Program-made: the position numbers and the translations under genes
Notes under the pieces: model-generated
What the model was told of the DNA's origin: nothing
Database searches by the model: none
The model's input: the letters and a program-made list of their open reading frames with translations, nothing else
From: UBA3263 sp964586765
GTDB taxonomy: Bacteria; Bacteroidota; Bacteroidia; Bacteroidales; Muribaculaceae
Direction: 5' to 3'
Assembly: GCA_964586765.1 (NCBI GenBank)
Contig: CAZPHN010000009.1
Coordinates: forward strand, 1 to 64,000
Length of the DNA stretch: 64,000 nucleotides
Shown: positions 1 through 10,000 of the stretch, piece by piece
Numbering within the stretch: the first letter of the stretch is position 1
How the letters are laid out: every line of letters begins with the position of its first letter

Positions 1-135
1 CCGCAGGATAGATGCGACAAAAACAGAAAGAGCGTCTAATCTCACTCCATCCCAGTCTGTTGTTGAATTGGCGGTTCGTTCCAACTGAGAAAGAAAGCTT
101 GACACTTTTCTTTTCCGACGGTATTTCTCCTCCAT
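1..135 (-). CDS. Possible 5' end of a gene leaving the window (partial)
   Basis: An ATG at 135 opens a minus-strand frame with no stop for all 45 codons to the window edge. The visible product starts MEEKYRRKRK and continues with a basic then mixed sequence that I do not recognise. A TAACTTTG promoter element lies 10 bases upstream, divergent from the nagB promoter, which is the main support. The implied leader is very short. Too little of the gene is visible to suggest a function, and a chance ORF cannot be excluded. Confidence 0.4.
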   Translation of the reverse strand, partial: MEEKYRRKRKVSSFLSQLERTANSTTDWDGVRLDALSVFVASILR

Positions 136-144
136 CGGATGGCG

Positions 145-152
145 CAAAGTTA
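145..152 (-). promoter_or_regulatory. Bacteroidetes -7 element (TAACTTTG), leftward
   Basis: The plus strand reads CAAAGTTA, which is TAACTTTG on the minus strand. It would drive the partial gene at the left edge. No clear -33 TTTG lies at the expected distance. Confidence 0.4.
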
Positions 153-193
153 AGCAAAAAAAATGAAATGACTTTGAGTTTTTGGGAGTTTTC

Positions 194-225
194 TTTGCGC
201 GTTTGGCGGATTTTGATTAACTTTG
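194..225 (+). promoter_or_regulatory. Promoter of nagB
   Basis: TTTG (194-197), a 20-bp spacer and TAACTTTG (218-225) match the Bacteroidetes primary sigma consensus. The element lies 44 bases before the nagB ATG. It supports starting nagB at 270 rather than at the upstream ATG at 12, which would lie before the promoter. Confidence 0.75.
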
Positions 226-269
226 TGGCTCGAAATAAACAATCATTAACCCTCAACCATGATTCCGCT

Positions 270-1079
270 ATGCGTTTAGTTATTGAACCTAATTATGCCG
301 ACCTTTCACGTTGGGCCGGAAATTATGTGGCTGCTTGCATCAACGCCGCTAATCCTACACCTGAAAAACCATTTGTTCTCGGTCTTCCTACCGGTTCTTC
401 TCCGCTGGGTATGTATCGTCGCCTTGTTGAACTTCACAAGGAGGGCAAGGTAAGTTTCAAGAATGTAGTTACTTTCAATATGGATGAATACGTTGGTATT
501 CCCCGTGACCACGAACAGAGCTACTATACTTTCATGCACGAGAACTTCTTCAACCACATTGATATTCCTGCTGAAAATGTAAATATTCTCAATGGTAATG
601 CCGCGGACCCCGAGGCTGAGTGCGCACGCTACGAAGCTAAAATCGAGTCTTACGGCGGCATTGACCTCTTCCTCGGTGGTGTTGGTCCTGACGGACACAT
701 CGCTTTCAACGAGCCCGGCTCTTCACTGACCTCTAAAACCCGCATGAAGACTCTGACTCAGGACACTATCATTGCCAACAGCCGTTTCTTTGAGAACAAC
801 CTTGACCTTGTTCCCAAGACCGCTCTTACCGTAGGCGTAGGCACCGTTATGGCTGCTAAGAAGGTTATGCTCCTTGTAAACGGTCACAACAAGGCTCGCG
901 CTCTGAAGCACGGCGTTGAAGGCGGTATCTCACAGATGTGGACCATCTCTGCTCTCCAGCTCCATCAGCACGCTATCATCGTTGCCGATGAGGACGCTTG
1001 CGCCGAGCTAATGGTTGGCACCTATCGCTACTTCAAGGATATTGAGAGCGCAAACCTCAATCCTGATTCTCAGCTCTGA
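270..1079 (+). CDS. nagB: Glucosamine-6-phosphate deaminase
   Basis: NagB converts glucosamine-6-phosphate to fructose-6-phosphate and ammonia in the cytoplasm, feeding host or cell-wall amino sugars into glycolysis. The 269-aa product is close to the 266 aa of the E. coli enzyme. Family motifs are visible: GLPTGSSPLGMYRRL near the N-terminus, the catalytic NMDEYVG segment, and GGVGPDGHIAFNEPGSSL with the active-site His and Asp. The open frame extends upstream to 12, but that part precedes the promoter and has no homology-like content, so the start is set at the ATG at 270 (MRLVIEPN). It appears monocistronic, with its own promoter and a terminator directly downstream. No nagA is visible nearby. 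Confidence 0.95.
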   Translation: MRLVIEPNYADLSRWAGNYVAACINAANPTPEKPFVLGLPTGSSPLGMYRRLVELHKEGKVSFKNVVTFNMDEYVGIPRDHEQSYYTFMHENFFNHIDIPAENVNILNGNAADPEAECARYEAKIESYGGIDLFLGGVGPDGHIAFNEPGSSLTSKTRMKTLTQDTIIANSRFFENNLDLVPKTALTVGVGTVMAAKKVMLLVNGHNKARALKHGVEGGISQMWTISALQLHQHAIIVADEDACAELMVGTYRYFKDIESANLNPDSQL

Positions 1080-1102
1080 ATAATTTGATTTGAATGACTT
1101 AC

Positions 1103-1156
1103 AGGGTGATGTAGCGGTGCCCGCATTTGTCGGCATCCCTGCATCACCCTTATTTT
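1103..1156 (+). terminator. Rho-independent terminator after nagB
   Basis: AGGGTGATG (1103-1111) pairs with CATCACCCT (1142-1150), with a smaller internal hairpin between the arms. TATTTTT follows. It lies 23 bases after the nagB stop. Confidence 0.7.
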
Positions 1157-1187
1157 TAAATTATATAAATAGATACGGTATTTAGGA

Positions 1188-2552
1188 ATGAATGCTAATG
1201 ACGATAAGCCTCCGGTCAGACTTGGATTTATTGGATTGGCGGCGTTGACTTTCGGGATGATGGTAGGGGCAGGGATTTTCAATATCCCGCAGAACATGGC
1301 GGCGTCGGCTGGTGTCGGCGCAGTGATTATATCGTGGATTATCACTGCCATAGGAATGCTTTTTCTCGTTTATACTTTTAAGATTCTGGCAGACAGGCGT
1401 CCGGAGCTCAACGCCGGGATATATCAGTATGCCGCCGAAGGGTTCGGACCTTATGCCGGTTTCAATATGGCTTGGGGGTATTGGCTATGTACGGCGTTCG
1501 CCAATGTGGCTTATGCCGTGATGCTTAATGATACCGTGGGAGCATTTTTACCCTCATTACTATCCCATGGGTGGCAAACCGTCGTTTTCGGCACAGTTTT
1601 AATCTGGATTTACTATTTTATAGTCGCATCCGGGCTTAAAACCGCCAAAATATTGACCATTGTTCTTTCTGTGGTCAAAATCGCGTCGATTTTAATCATT
1701 ATTCTGCTTTTTGCGGTTAATTTCAAGTATGATTTGTTTACTGCGGTTGATATTTCCGACACTTCCGGATTGGTAGAGCAGGTTCGCGGTACGATGCTTG
1801 TCACTCTTTGGTGTTTCATTGGGATAGAGGGGGCGTCCATAATGGCAGGTCGTGCAAAACGACCGTCAGACATAGGCAAGGCTACGGTTGCCGGCTTTTT
1901 CGCCGCTTGGGTTCTTTATTTCCTTGTGTCCATACTCTGTTATGGGGTGATGACGCGCGCCGAGCTTGCCGGACTTCATGACCCGTCGGTTGCCTATGCC
2001 CTGCGTGAAGTAATAGGACCGTGGGCATACTGGCTTGTGATTGCATCGGTTATTATCTCATTAGGCGGCGGATGGGTGGCATGGACGCTGGTATGTGCCG
2101 AGGTCCCGTTTGCAGCCGCAAAGGTTACAATCTTCCCGCGAAAATTCCTGAGCCTTAACCGTCAGTCTGTCCCTGCATTCGGTCTGTGTGTTTCCAGTAT
2201 TGTCATGACTCTTTTTCTCTTTCTTGTCATGACAGCCGATGATGTATATATGTCGGCACTGAATATTACAGGCATGATGATTCTTCCGTGTTATCTGCTT
2301 TCCGGTATGTATCTTTGTAAGATTGGAAAGGGAGTGGCTCGTTTCGTAGGAATTGGCAGTTCGCTGTTCTGCCTGTGGATGATTTATGCCGGAGGACTAT
2401 CGCTATTTCTCCAAACCTCCATTTTCTATCTGATGGGATTTGCTTTCTATATTACGGCTCGCCGTCAGCAGAAAAAACGCCTTTTGTCAAAAAAAGAGAC
2501 GGCAGCACTGGGAATACTTGTCCTCGCTGCCGTCATATCATTGTTACTCTGA
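1188..2552 (+). CDS. APC-family amino acid permease/antiporter
   Basis: This 454-aa protein has about 12 hydrophobic segments and belongs to the APC superfamily, closest in feel to basic amino-acid/polyamine antiporters of the ArcD/AdiC type. TM1 carries the family's broken-helix glycine motif (GMMVGAGIFNIPQN), the usual substrate carboxylate-binding site. An exchange role such as arginine/ornithine or a related pair is inference from the family; no decarboxylase or deiminase gene is nearby to fix the substrate. The gene follows the nagB terminator and ends one base before the convergent ion-channel gene, with no visible terminator between them. Confidence 0.85.
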   Translation: MNANDDKPPVRLGFIGLAALTFGMMVGAGIFNIPQNMAASAGVGAVIISWIITAIGMLFLVYTFKILADRRPELNAGIYQYAAEGFGPYAGFNMAWGYWLCTAFANVAYAVMLNDTVGAFLPSLLSHGWQTVVFGTVLIWIYYFIVASGLKTAKILTIVLSVVKIASILIIILLFAVNFKYDLFTAVDISDTSGLVEQVRGTMLVTLWCFIGIEGASIMAGRAKRPSDIGKATVAGFFAAWVLYFLVSILCYGVMTRAELAGLHDPSVAYALREVIGPWAYWLVIASVIISLGGGWVAWTLVCAEVPFAAAKVTIFPRKFLSLNRQSVPAFGLCVSSIVMTLFLFLVMTADDVYMSALNITGMMILPCYLLSGMYLCKIGKGVARFVGIGSSLFCLWMIYAGGLSLFLQTSIFYLMGFAFYITARRQQKKRLLSKKETAALGILVLAAVISLLL

Positions 2553-2553
2553 C

Positions 2554-3261
2554 TTAGTCCTGATTTTGCTTTTTGTTCGCGCGGGTAACGTAATCGGTCA
2601 GGTAAACCGTAAACAGCGGGAACATTATCATACCGGTTATAGGCAGTATGACTGCTACTATTTTTCCTGCCGCCGTAACGGGAATGATGTTACATCCTAC
2701 CGTAACGAGGTTCATCATAGTAAACCAAAGAGCATCGCTATAGTTAGTGACATCCGGATTTATTCCATATTCACGCTGGAAAAATATCAGAGAGCAGAAA
2801 TAAGCCATCATCAACATTATGGTGAGGTAACGGATAAACAGCGATGACACCGCATTGCTGCTCAGGTAACCTATGACTATCGACATGGCAAGCGCGCCGC
2901 GAGCCAACGGAATAAACCGGATAAAGTAGAGCGCATCGGCAGAGAGCTGCAGATGTATGAAGTTTACTATGTTAAGATATGGAATTGACAATAAAAGGAA
3001 GAACAGGCGACTCTTGAAAGTGTGTTTCTTGTCCGGGCTGCAGAATAGTTCAACGAAAAAGTCGGCAATGAACACTATGCAGACCCAGAACTGGAATGTC
3101 ATATACTTATGGTCCAGAAGCAGGTCTTTTTTCTCAAAAGTGTCAAAAGAAATCCAAACAATCATGATTGCGGAAAGAATCATGACCATATAGTTGAAAA
3201 ATCGTTGTAACCCGTCGGCAAATCGGTGGGTTTTGTTTATCTGTTGTACGTGAGTCGTCAT
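2554..3261 (-). CDS. Voltage-gated-type ion channel, non-canonical filter
   Basis: This 235-aa membrane protein has the layout of a six-TM ion transporter. Four hydrophobic segments include an arginine-bearing stretch (FIRFIPLARG), followed by a TM, a pore loop and a final TM. The pore loop reads LVTVGCNIIPVT, where potassium channels have TVGYGD. The TVG is kept but the YGD of the filter is replaced by CNI. The fold assignment is firm; ion selectivity cannot be assumed to be potassium. No cytoplasmic RCK or cyclic-nucleotide domain follows. The gene is convergent with the permease and divergent from the chromate transporter pair. Confidence 0.8.
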   Translation of the reverse strand: MTTHVQQINKTHRFADGLQRFFNYMVMILSAIMIVWISFDTFEKKDLLLDHKYMTFQFWVCIVFIADFFVELFCSPDKKHTFKSRLFFLLLSIPYLNIVNFIHLQLSADALYFIRFIPLARGALAMSIVIGYLSSNAVSSLFIRYLTIMLMMAYFCSLIFFQREYGINPDVTNYSDALWFTMMNLVTVGCNIIPVTAAGKIVAVILPITGMIMFPLFTVYLTDYVTRANKKQNQD

Positions 3262-3339
3262 AATAACTAAATTTTATTCTTATAACAATACCGGTCTCTA
3301 AAAAGTTGGATTTTTCGATGTATTTTGAGGGAAAATGCG

Positions 3340-3347
3340 TAACTTTG
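3340..3347 (+). promoter_or_regulatory. Promoter -7 element for the chrA-chrA-folC operon
   Basis: TAACTTTG lies 15 bases before the ATG at 3363. The -33 position reads GATG, a poor match, so only the -7 half is convincing. Confidence 0.55.
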
Positions 3348-3362
3348 CATCAATAATTTATT

Positions 3363-3932
3363 ATGGAAAAGAAAGAGAATTTGCTTTTGTCGCTTTTCTT
3401 GACCTTTGCCAAGATTGGCGCGTTTACTTTCGGTGGTGGCTGGGCTATGATTGCTATCATGCAGCGCGAAATCGTCGACAAGCATCATTGGCTTGAAAAA
3501 GATGAATTTATGGACCAGCTTGCCGTGGCGCAGTCAATGCCCGGTATTCTTGCCGTGAATATTTCCGTGGCTGTCGGCGATAAGATTGCCGGAACCAAAG
3601 GTACCATAGTCAGTGCGTTGGGCACTATTCTGCCGTCGTTTCTTATTATTCTTGCCATCGCTATCTTCCTGACGCCAGATATTATCAAGAATAATCCGGT
3701 GGTAAGCAAGGTGTTCCTAGGAATCCGTCCGGCTGTTGTCGCCCTGATTATCGCTCCGCTGGTAACTAACTGGAAGTCGGCTGGCATAGGCTGGAAAAAG
3801 GCATGGATACCCATCGGTTCCGCGTTGCTGATATGGAGCGGACTCCCCGTGGTCAGCAATCCTATTCTCTACATTGTTCTCGGCGGTCTTGGCGGCTGGT
3901 TCATATTCGGCAGAAAGGAGGCGACGAAATGA
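3363..3932 (+). CDS. Chromate transporter family protein, first half
   Basis: This 189-aa membrane protein is one CHR domain. It has the family's N-terminal FTFGGGWAMIAIMQREIV motif, then the SMPGILAVNISVAVG segment and several hydrophobic helices. Bacteria often encode CHR transporters as two half-size proteins that act together, and the next gene is the partner. The family is named for chromate efflux, but many gut members have no proven substrate. The stop overlaps the next start (ATGA), so the two are translationally coupled. First gene of a chrA-chrA-folC run. Confidence 0.88.
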   Translation: MEKKENLLLSLFLTFAKIGAFTFGGGWAMIAIMQREIVDKHHWLEKDEFMDQLAVAQSMPGILAVNISVAVGDKIAGTKGTIVSALGTILPSFLIILAIAIFLTPDIIKNNPVVSKVFLGIRPAVVALIIAPLVTNWKSAGIGWKKAWIPIGSALLIWSGLPVVSNPILYIVLGGLGGWFIFGRKEATK

Positions 3933-4498
3933 TTTACCTGAAGCTTATCTGGTCATACCTTAAAATCGGGCTTTTCGGTTTCGGCGGTGGTTATGCCATG
4001 CTGACGCTCATTGAGCGCGAAATCGTTGGCAACGGATGGATAACGTCAACAATGTTTACCGATATTGTCGCCATTTCGCAGATGACCCCCGGACCTATCG
4101 GCATCAATTCCGCCACGTATATAGGCTATGTAGCTCCCGGCGAGGTCGACCCCTCGTTCGCATCGCCCTTGTGGGGTTTGCTTGGCTCGGTGATTTGTAC
4201 GCTGACAGTTGTACTCCCGTCGTATCTTTTGGTGCTATATACGTCGCATCTTATTCAACGCCATAAGGACTCGGCGGTAGTCAAGGGTATCTTTGCCGGA
4301 TTGCGTCCCGTGACCATCGGACTTATTGCCTCGGCGGCTCTGTTGCTTTGCAACGGCGATAACTTCGGAACGGATACCCGCTCCATTTTTAAGAGCGTAG
4401 TATTGTGTGCATGTGCTTTTGTTGCAACGTATAAGCTTAAAATCCATCCTATTGCGGTAATTTGTGCTGCGGGGTTGATTGGATATTTTATTTTCTGA
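3929..4498 (+). CDS. Chromate transporter family protein, second half
   Basis: This 189-aa CHR-domain membrane protein is paralogous to the gene before it. It repeats the motif as LFGFGGGYAMLTLIEREIV and the segment MTPGPIGINSATYIGY. The open frame runs upstream to 3803, but the ATG at 3929 gives the conserved N-terminus, has AAAGGAGG just ahead of it, and overlaps the previous stop as ATGA. The stop in turn overlaps the folC start as TGATG. Probably forms a two-subunit transporter with its neighbour. Confidence 0.88.
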   Translation: MIYLKLIWSYLKIGLFGFGGGYAMLTLIEREIVGNGWITSTMFTDIVAISQMTPGPIGINSATYIGYVAPGEVDPSFASPLWGLLGSVICTLTVVLPSYLLVLYTSHLIQRHKDSAVVKGIFAGLRPVTIGLIASAALLLCNGDNFGTDTRSIFKSVVLCACAFVATYKLKIHPIAVICAAGLIGYFIF

Positions 4499-5730
4499 TG
4501 GATTACCAGCAGACTCTCGACTGGCTGTTTACGCAGACGCCGGTCTTTCAGCGTGACGGAGCTTCGGCTTATAAGCCGGGACTCGAAACCATAACGCGTC
4601 TTTGTGATGCGTTCGGTTCGCCTCATAAACGCCTGCGCACTGTCCATGTGGCGGGAACCAATGGTAAAGGCTCAACGGCGTCAACCCTTGCCGCGATTTT
4701 CCAGTCTGCCGGGCTGAAAACCGCGCTTTATACGTCGCCCCATCTGGTTGATTTCCGCGAGCGTATGCGCATTGACGGGCAGATGATTTCGCGTGAGCGT
4801 GTGGTTGACTTCATCCGCCGTTACCATGGGGCAAATCTTGGATTGCAGCCTTCGTTCTTCGAGTTGACCACTGCCATGGCTTTCGAATGGTTTGACGCCG
4901 AAAAGGTCGATATCGCCATCATTGAGGTCGGTTTGGGCGGCAGACTTGACAGCACCAACATCATTACTCCCGAAGTCAGCGTCATTACCAATATTTCGCC
5001 TGACCATACCGCTCTGTTAGGGTCGACCCCTGCGGAAATTGCCGCCGAAAAGGCGGGAATTATCAAACCGGGAGTGCCTGTGGTTATCGGAGAGGTATCA
5101 GACCCGGCAGTTCGTGCGGTTTTTGAAGAAAAAGCGCGCGAAAACGGCTCGGAAATTCACTTTTCATCGCCTGTGTTAGCGGTAAAATCACCCAATGGAG
5201 GTTGGGATTATCCCGAGGTGGATCTACATGGCGAACTTGACGGCGATTTTCAGCCTAAGAATATGTCGACCGTCCTCGAGGTGATGAAACTCTTCCCTGA
5301 CATTCCGTATCGGGCAATTGCAAACGGAGTTGCTAATGTAATGTCGCTCACCGGACTGCGCGGACGCATGACCCATACCAGACTTGCCGACGGTCGCACG
5401 CTTATTTACGACACCGGTCATAACCCCGGGGCATGGCAATATCTCGGCAAAGAGCTTTCAGCCATCCCTGACCTCACCATGATTATCGGCTTTGCTGCCG
5501 ATAAGGATGTCCGCGCGATTCTTCACCTTTTGCCGCGCAATGCCGACTATATCTTCACGCGTCCCGAGGGAAACCGCGGGCTTGATCCAGAAATCTTGCG
5601 TCAGATGGCGCGTGAAGTGGGACTTGATGGACGCATTGCCGACTCGGTTCCCGCTGCCCTCGCCTTGCCGTCCACCCAAACCGTCTTCGTAGGCGGCAGC
5701 AACTTCATCGTCGCCCAACTTCCCCTATGA
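4498..5730 (+). CDS. folC: Folylpolyglutamate/dihydrofolate synthase
   Basis: FolC adds glutamate to folates and, in the bifunctional form, joins dihydropteroate to glutamate. The 410-aa product has the Mur-ligase-like P-loop HVAGTNGKGST near residue 50, followed by the LYTSPHLVDFRERM motif. The C-terminal ligase domain contains YDTGHNPGAW, with the conserved DxxHNP. The start at 4498 overlaps the stop of the preceding transporter gene (TGATG) and gives the usual family N-terminus; the longer frame from 4462 would lie inside that gene. A strong hairpin follows the stop. Confidence 0.95.
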   Translation: MDYQQTLDWLFTQTPVFQRDGASAYKPGLETITRLCDAFGSPHKRLRTVHVAGTNGKGSTASTLAAIFQSAGLKTALYTSPHLVDFRERMRIDGQMISRERVVDFIRRYHGANLGLQPSFFELTTAMAFEWFDAEKVDIAIIEVGLGGRLDSTNIITPEVSVITNISPDHTALLGSTPAEIAAEKAGIIKPGVPVVIGEVSDPAVRAVFEEKARENGSEIHFSSPVLAVKSPNGGWDYPEVDLHGELDGDFQPKNMSTVLEVMKLFPDIPYRAIANGVANVMSLTGLRGRMTHTRLADGRTLIYDTGHNPGAWQYLGKELSAIPDLTMIIGFAADKDVRAILHLLPRNADYIFTRPEGNRGLDPEILRQMAREVGLDGRIADSVPAALALPSTQTVFVGGSNFIVAQLPL

Positions 5731-5739
5731 CAAATATTA

Positions 5740-5774
5740 AAAGCGGTGTTGCCGGGGGAGGGCAACACCGCTTT
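5740..5774. terminator. Bidirectional terminator between folC and the OmpA-like gene
   Basis: AAAGCGGTGTTGCC pairs perfectly with GGCAACACCGCTTT around a 7-base loop. The stem sits between two convergent genes and could stop transcription from both sides. Confidence 0.75.
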
Positions 5775-5801
5775 GGGTTTAACATTTGCTGACGTTTATT
5801 G

Positions 5802-7004
5802 TTACTGTTGGTTGAAGATTACGATGCGGTTCCAGTTGTTGGTGCCGTAGGGCTGCTGGGCTGAGCCTTCAGCTGACTTGGTCAGACGGTCGGCACTGAT
5901 TCCGTAGTTGTTTACGAGGATATCATAAACTGCCTGTGCGCGCTTTTCAGAGAGCTTGAGGTTATAGTCTGCAGTACCGGTATCCTTATCGGCATAACCT
6001 ACGATGGTAACTTTGGTGTCAGGATTAGCCTTCATGTATTCAGCTACGTTGTAGACGTTGACCATTTCCATGGGTGATACTTTTGCGGAGTTGATGGTGA
6101 AGCGAACGGTGCTCATGAGCGGAGCAGGTGCGGGAGCTGCAACCTCAGTAACTACGGTTGTGACTTCGGGGCAGGGGAGCTGGCTTTCGGCTTCGGCGAG
6201 CGATGCGGCTGTTACAGCGAGCTCAGCGCGGAGGTCGTTGACCTGACCGTTAAGGTCGGCGATATAGGCATTATATGCGCAGGGGTCATAAGTTTCAAAC
6301 GATTTTCCGCCAATGTTGAATGTGAGACCGCCGGTTCCTTGGAATGAGAGGTCAATAGGACGACCTTGAACAATGTTGTTGCTGTTGTCGCCGGAAACGA
6401 TGGCGCGACCTTCAAGGAAGAAGTCAACATAGCGGCAGAGACGGAAGCGGAGCTGAAGACCTGCGCTTACAGGAACGGTCCACTGGTTGTCGCGAACGTG
6501 GCTACCGGTCATTACGTTCATTTCATCAGTATAGCCTGTAAAATGATAGTTATAGGTACCACCGATACCAACGAAGGGAACTACGCTAACGGGACGGTTA
6601 AGATTAACGCCGCCGATTGAATTACACATATCCCACATGATGTCGCCGTAGATGCTACCGGAACGATAATGCATTACTCCACGATTGGAAAATGTTTCCA
6701 CAACATTGCCATATGCACCTGTGAAACGGAAGCCGAAATAAGGTGAGAACCAACGACCGAATCCTGCAGTATACTGTGCTCCGACTTTAATATTGTCATA
6801 GTCGAAACTTTCGGATATCGGGATGTTGACACCGGCACCGAGCTGAACGAACCAGCCGTCACGCCATGAATTGGTGTACTTAACGTCACATGAGGGAACT
6901 TCGGCAACTGTAACTGATTCCTCAGTGATAACTGTGTTCTGCGCTGCGGCTGAACCTGCACCCATAACGAGGGCGATAATCGGGAGTAATGTGTGTTTTT
7001 TCAT
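5802..7004 (-). CDS. OmpA-like outer-membrane protein
   Basis: This 400-aa protein begins with a signal peptide (MKKHTLLPIIALVMGAGS then AAAQ). A region rich in alternating aromatic and small residues follows, as expected of an outer-membrane beta-barrel. A helical linker near residues 260-300 leads to a C-terminal OmpA domain that binds peptidoglycan. The domain shows VTIVGYADKDTG and the LSEKRAQAVYDIL helix typical of PF00691. It probably anchors the outer membrane to the wall. The start is set at the ATG at 7004; the upstream part of the frame precedes the signal peptide. The gene follows metH, probably with its own promoter in the 70-base gap. Confidence 0.88.
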   Translation of the reverse strand: MKKHTLLPIIALVMGAGSAAAQNTVITEESVTVAEVPSCDVKYTNSWRDGWFVQLGAGVNIPISESFDYDNIKVGAQYTAGFGRWFSPYFGFRFTGAYGNVVETFSNRGVMHYRSGSIYGDIMWDMCNSIGGVNLNRPVSVVPFVGIGGTYNYHFTGYTDEMNVMTGSHVRDNQWTVPVSAGLQLRFRLCRYVDFFLEGRAIVSGDNSNNIVQGRPIDLSFQGTGGLTFNIGGKSFETYDPCAYNAYIADLNGQVNDLRAELAVTAASLAEAESQLPCPEVTTVVTEVAAPAPAPLMSTVRFTINSAKVSPMEMVNVYNVAEYMKANPDTKVTIVGYADKDTGTADYNLKLSEKRAQAVYDILVNNYGISADRLTKSAEGSAQQPYGTNNWNRIVIFNQQ

Positions 7005-7076
7005 TTTGCAAACATTGTTAAAATTTGTTTTATCTGCTAATTTAACAAAACACACAGCCGATTGGTTCAGTCGTTT

Positions 7077-10000
7077 CTAAAAATATCTTGCTTTGGGGTG
7101 GGAAATGATTATTCCGCAGGTACTGGAACCGGGATGCATCGCGCCGTTTTCAGTCAGTGTGATGCCGAGCGGACCGAGCGGTAAAATGTTGTCAAGCTTG
7201 AAGATAAGTTGCTGGTCGGGTAGTGAGGAATAGCCAACTGCCGGACGTATTGATTTCCCTGCGCCCCAGAGGTCGGAGTCAACCTTTCGATTGAGCCATT
7301 CGGTAGCAGCTTCGGCAAGTCGATGTCCGATTGTCTGACGCAGTAGCCGACGGTATTCATCACCTTCGTCAGAAAAATTAACACAAACGGCAAAGATTCC
7401 TATATGGTCATCCTTCGGTGCGACAAAGTCTGCCAAAGAGAGGCATAATCCCGATGCGGTATTCGCGCGGAGGCTTCGGGGCATTTCGAGTTTTTCGTTA
7501 CCTACCTTTATTGTTTCCGGCGCAATTCTTGCTGCAGAAACAATGTTGACGACGGCATTAACGAAAATATCCATGCGTTTTAGCTCATCATCGGCGTCAT
7601 TGAGCAGTCGCTTTGCCTCTTCCGATTGTCCGGACGGGTCAAGCCGCCATTCGCCAAGCAGCGCACGGCGGTTAATGAGCGGTTTAAGTTCATCGATAGT
7701 GGGGTGGAACTCATGTCGTCCCGGCTTCAGTGGCGCAGGCGCAGGTGCGCTGACAGGAGCGGAGTTTTTTCGCGCCTCAGCGAGTGTCAGCGGCGGGGTT
7801 TTCTCGCTATGCTGACGTCGCAGTTCATGCTGCTCGGACTTTATTGTCTCAATGACTTCAGGGTCAGATATACGTTTAGCGATAGCGGGCAGAGATGCGG
7901 CATCGGCTGTGCGCACCACCGTACCGTCATAAAGCGGAGCTATTTTCGTAGCGGTATGGAGCTGTGAGGTTGTCGCACCACCTACAAAAAGGGGTACTTT
8001 CAATCCACGTTCCTGAAGCATTGATGCTACATTTGCCATTTCGCGCAGTGACGGTGTAATAAGTCCGCTCAGCCCGATGGCGTCGGCATGTTCGTTAACG
8101 GCGGTCTCCACAATTTTCTCCGGTGGAACCATAACCCCAAGGTCAATGATGCGGAAACCGGAGCAGCGCATAACTACCGCTACAATGTTCTTGCCTATGT
8201 CATGGACGTCACCTTTGACAGTGGCAAGTACCATGGTGGGCTGTGAGTCAGTGCCGTCAGACGCAGTGCCTTCCGCTTCAATAAGAGGGGTCAGATGCTC
8301 AACAGCTTTACGCATCACGGCTGCCGCACGCACAACTTGTGGCAGAAACATTTTGCCTTCACCGAAAAGTTCGCCTATGCGGTTCATGGCGTCCATCAGC
8401 TCTCCGTTGATTACCGACATGGCTGAACCTTTTGCCGCGACAGCTTTATCTAAAAGTGGCTCCAGACCTTCGTCTCGCCCTGTAATGAGGAGTTGACCAA
8501 GCGTCACTTTTTCTTTTTCCGTCTTTTGGGGTGTTGAAGATGCTGTTTTAGGGGTATTTGACGCAGTTTGGGTAGCAAGTGCGGTCAGTCTTTCCGTTGC
8601 GTCTGGGCGGCGGCACAATAATACGTCATCAATGGCTTCGAGCAGCTTGCCGTCCATATCGGCAGTCGGCGCAATCGGTGCCGTCGGATTCATTATTGCC
8701 ATTCCGAGTCCGTGTTTCCGCCCGTGATCAATAAATAAGGCGTGCATAGCCTTTCGCAGCGGGTTGTTTCCACGAAATGAGAATGAAAGGTTGCTCACTC
8801 CACCGCTAACGCGCGCGCCGGGAAGATTTTCTGTAATCCACTGCGTTGCGCGCAGGAAATAAAGAGCGTATTTATCGTGTTCGGTAATGCCGGTGGCAAC
8901 CGCAAGTACGTTGGGGTCAAAGACTATCTCATTGCCGGCAAAACCAACCTTTTCGGTCAGCAGGCGGTATGAACGGCTGCAAATCTCAATACGTCGCTCA
9001 AATGTGTCAGCCTGACCTCGCTCATCGAAAGCCATGACCACGACGGCAGCTCCGAGACTATGAATGGTACGGGCGTGCTCTAAAAAGACCTCTTCGCCCT
9101 CTTTGAGGCTGATGGAGTTGACAATAGACCTGCCTTGCAGCAGCTTCAGGGCGCGTGTAATCACTTCAAAGTCACTGGAGTCAATCATTAGCGGCACCGA
9201 GGCGGTCTGAGGGTCAACAGCAAGCATTGAAACAAAGCGTGCCATAGCTTCAGGCGCATCGAGCATTCCGTCATCCATATTTATATCAAGCACGCGCGCG
9301 CCCGCGCGAACCTGCGAGGCTGCTATTTCAAGTGCTTCGGTAAAGTTCCCTTCGTTTATAAGGTTGAGGAATTTACGGCTGCCGGCAACGTTACACCGTT
9401 CGCCTACTTTGAGGAAATCATCAGGAGCGACATCAAGTGCTTCCAATCCGGAAAGGTGGAGTTTATTGTCTGTTTCCGGAATTATTCGCGGTTTGGCTGA
9501 GTGTGCTTTTTCGGCAATCCGGCGGATATGTTCCGGTGTTGTTCCACAGCAACCGCCAATAATGTTGACAAGTCTTTCCTTTAAAATCCGGTCGATTTTT
9601 CCCTCCATGGTCTCCGGCGTCTCGACATATTGACCGAGCTCATCCGGAAGTCCGGCATTGGGGTGGCAACTTACCGCACAGGGAACGTTTTGCAGCTCGC
9701 GGAGATAATCAACCATTCCATCCGCACCGAAACCGCAGTTCAATCCTATGGATATAGGGCGAGCATGCATGACGGAATTGACAAATGCGCGCAAGGTCTG
9801 TCCGGAGAGAAGACGCCCTGATTCCGTCAAAGTAGCCGAAATCATCAGTGGAATTTCCATGCCGGTCTCTTTGCGCGCCATTTCTATTCCCGCAATCGCC
9901 GCTTTGGCGTTCAGGGTGTCAAACGCGGTCTCAATCATGAGTAAATCCACGCCACCTTCAATCAGACCCGCTGCCTGTTCGGAATATGCTTGGGCAACAC

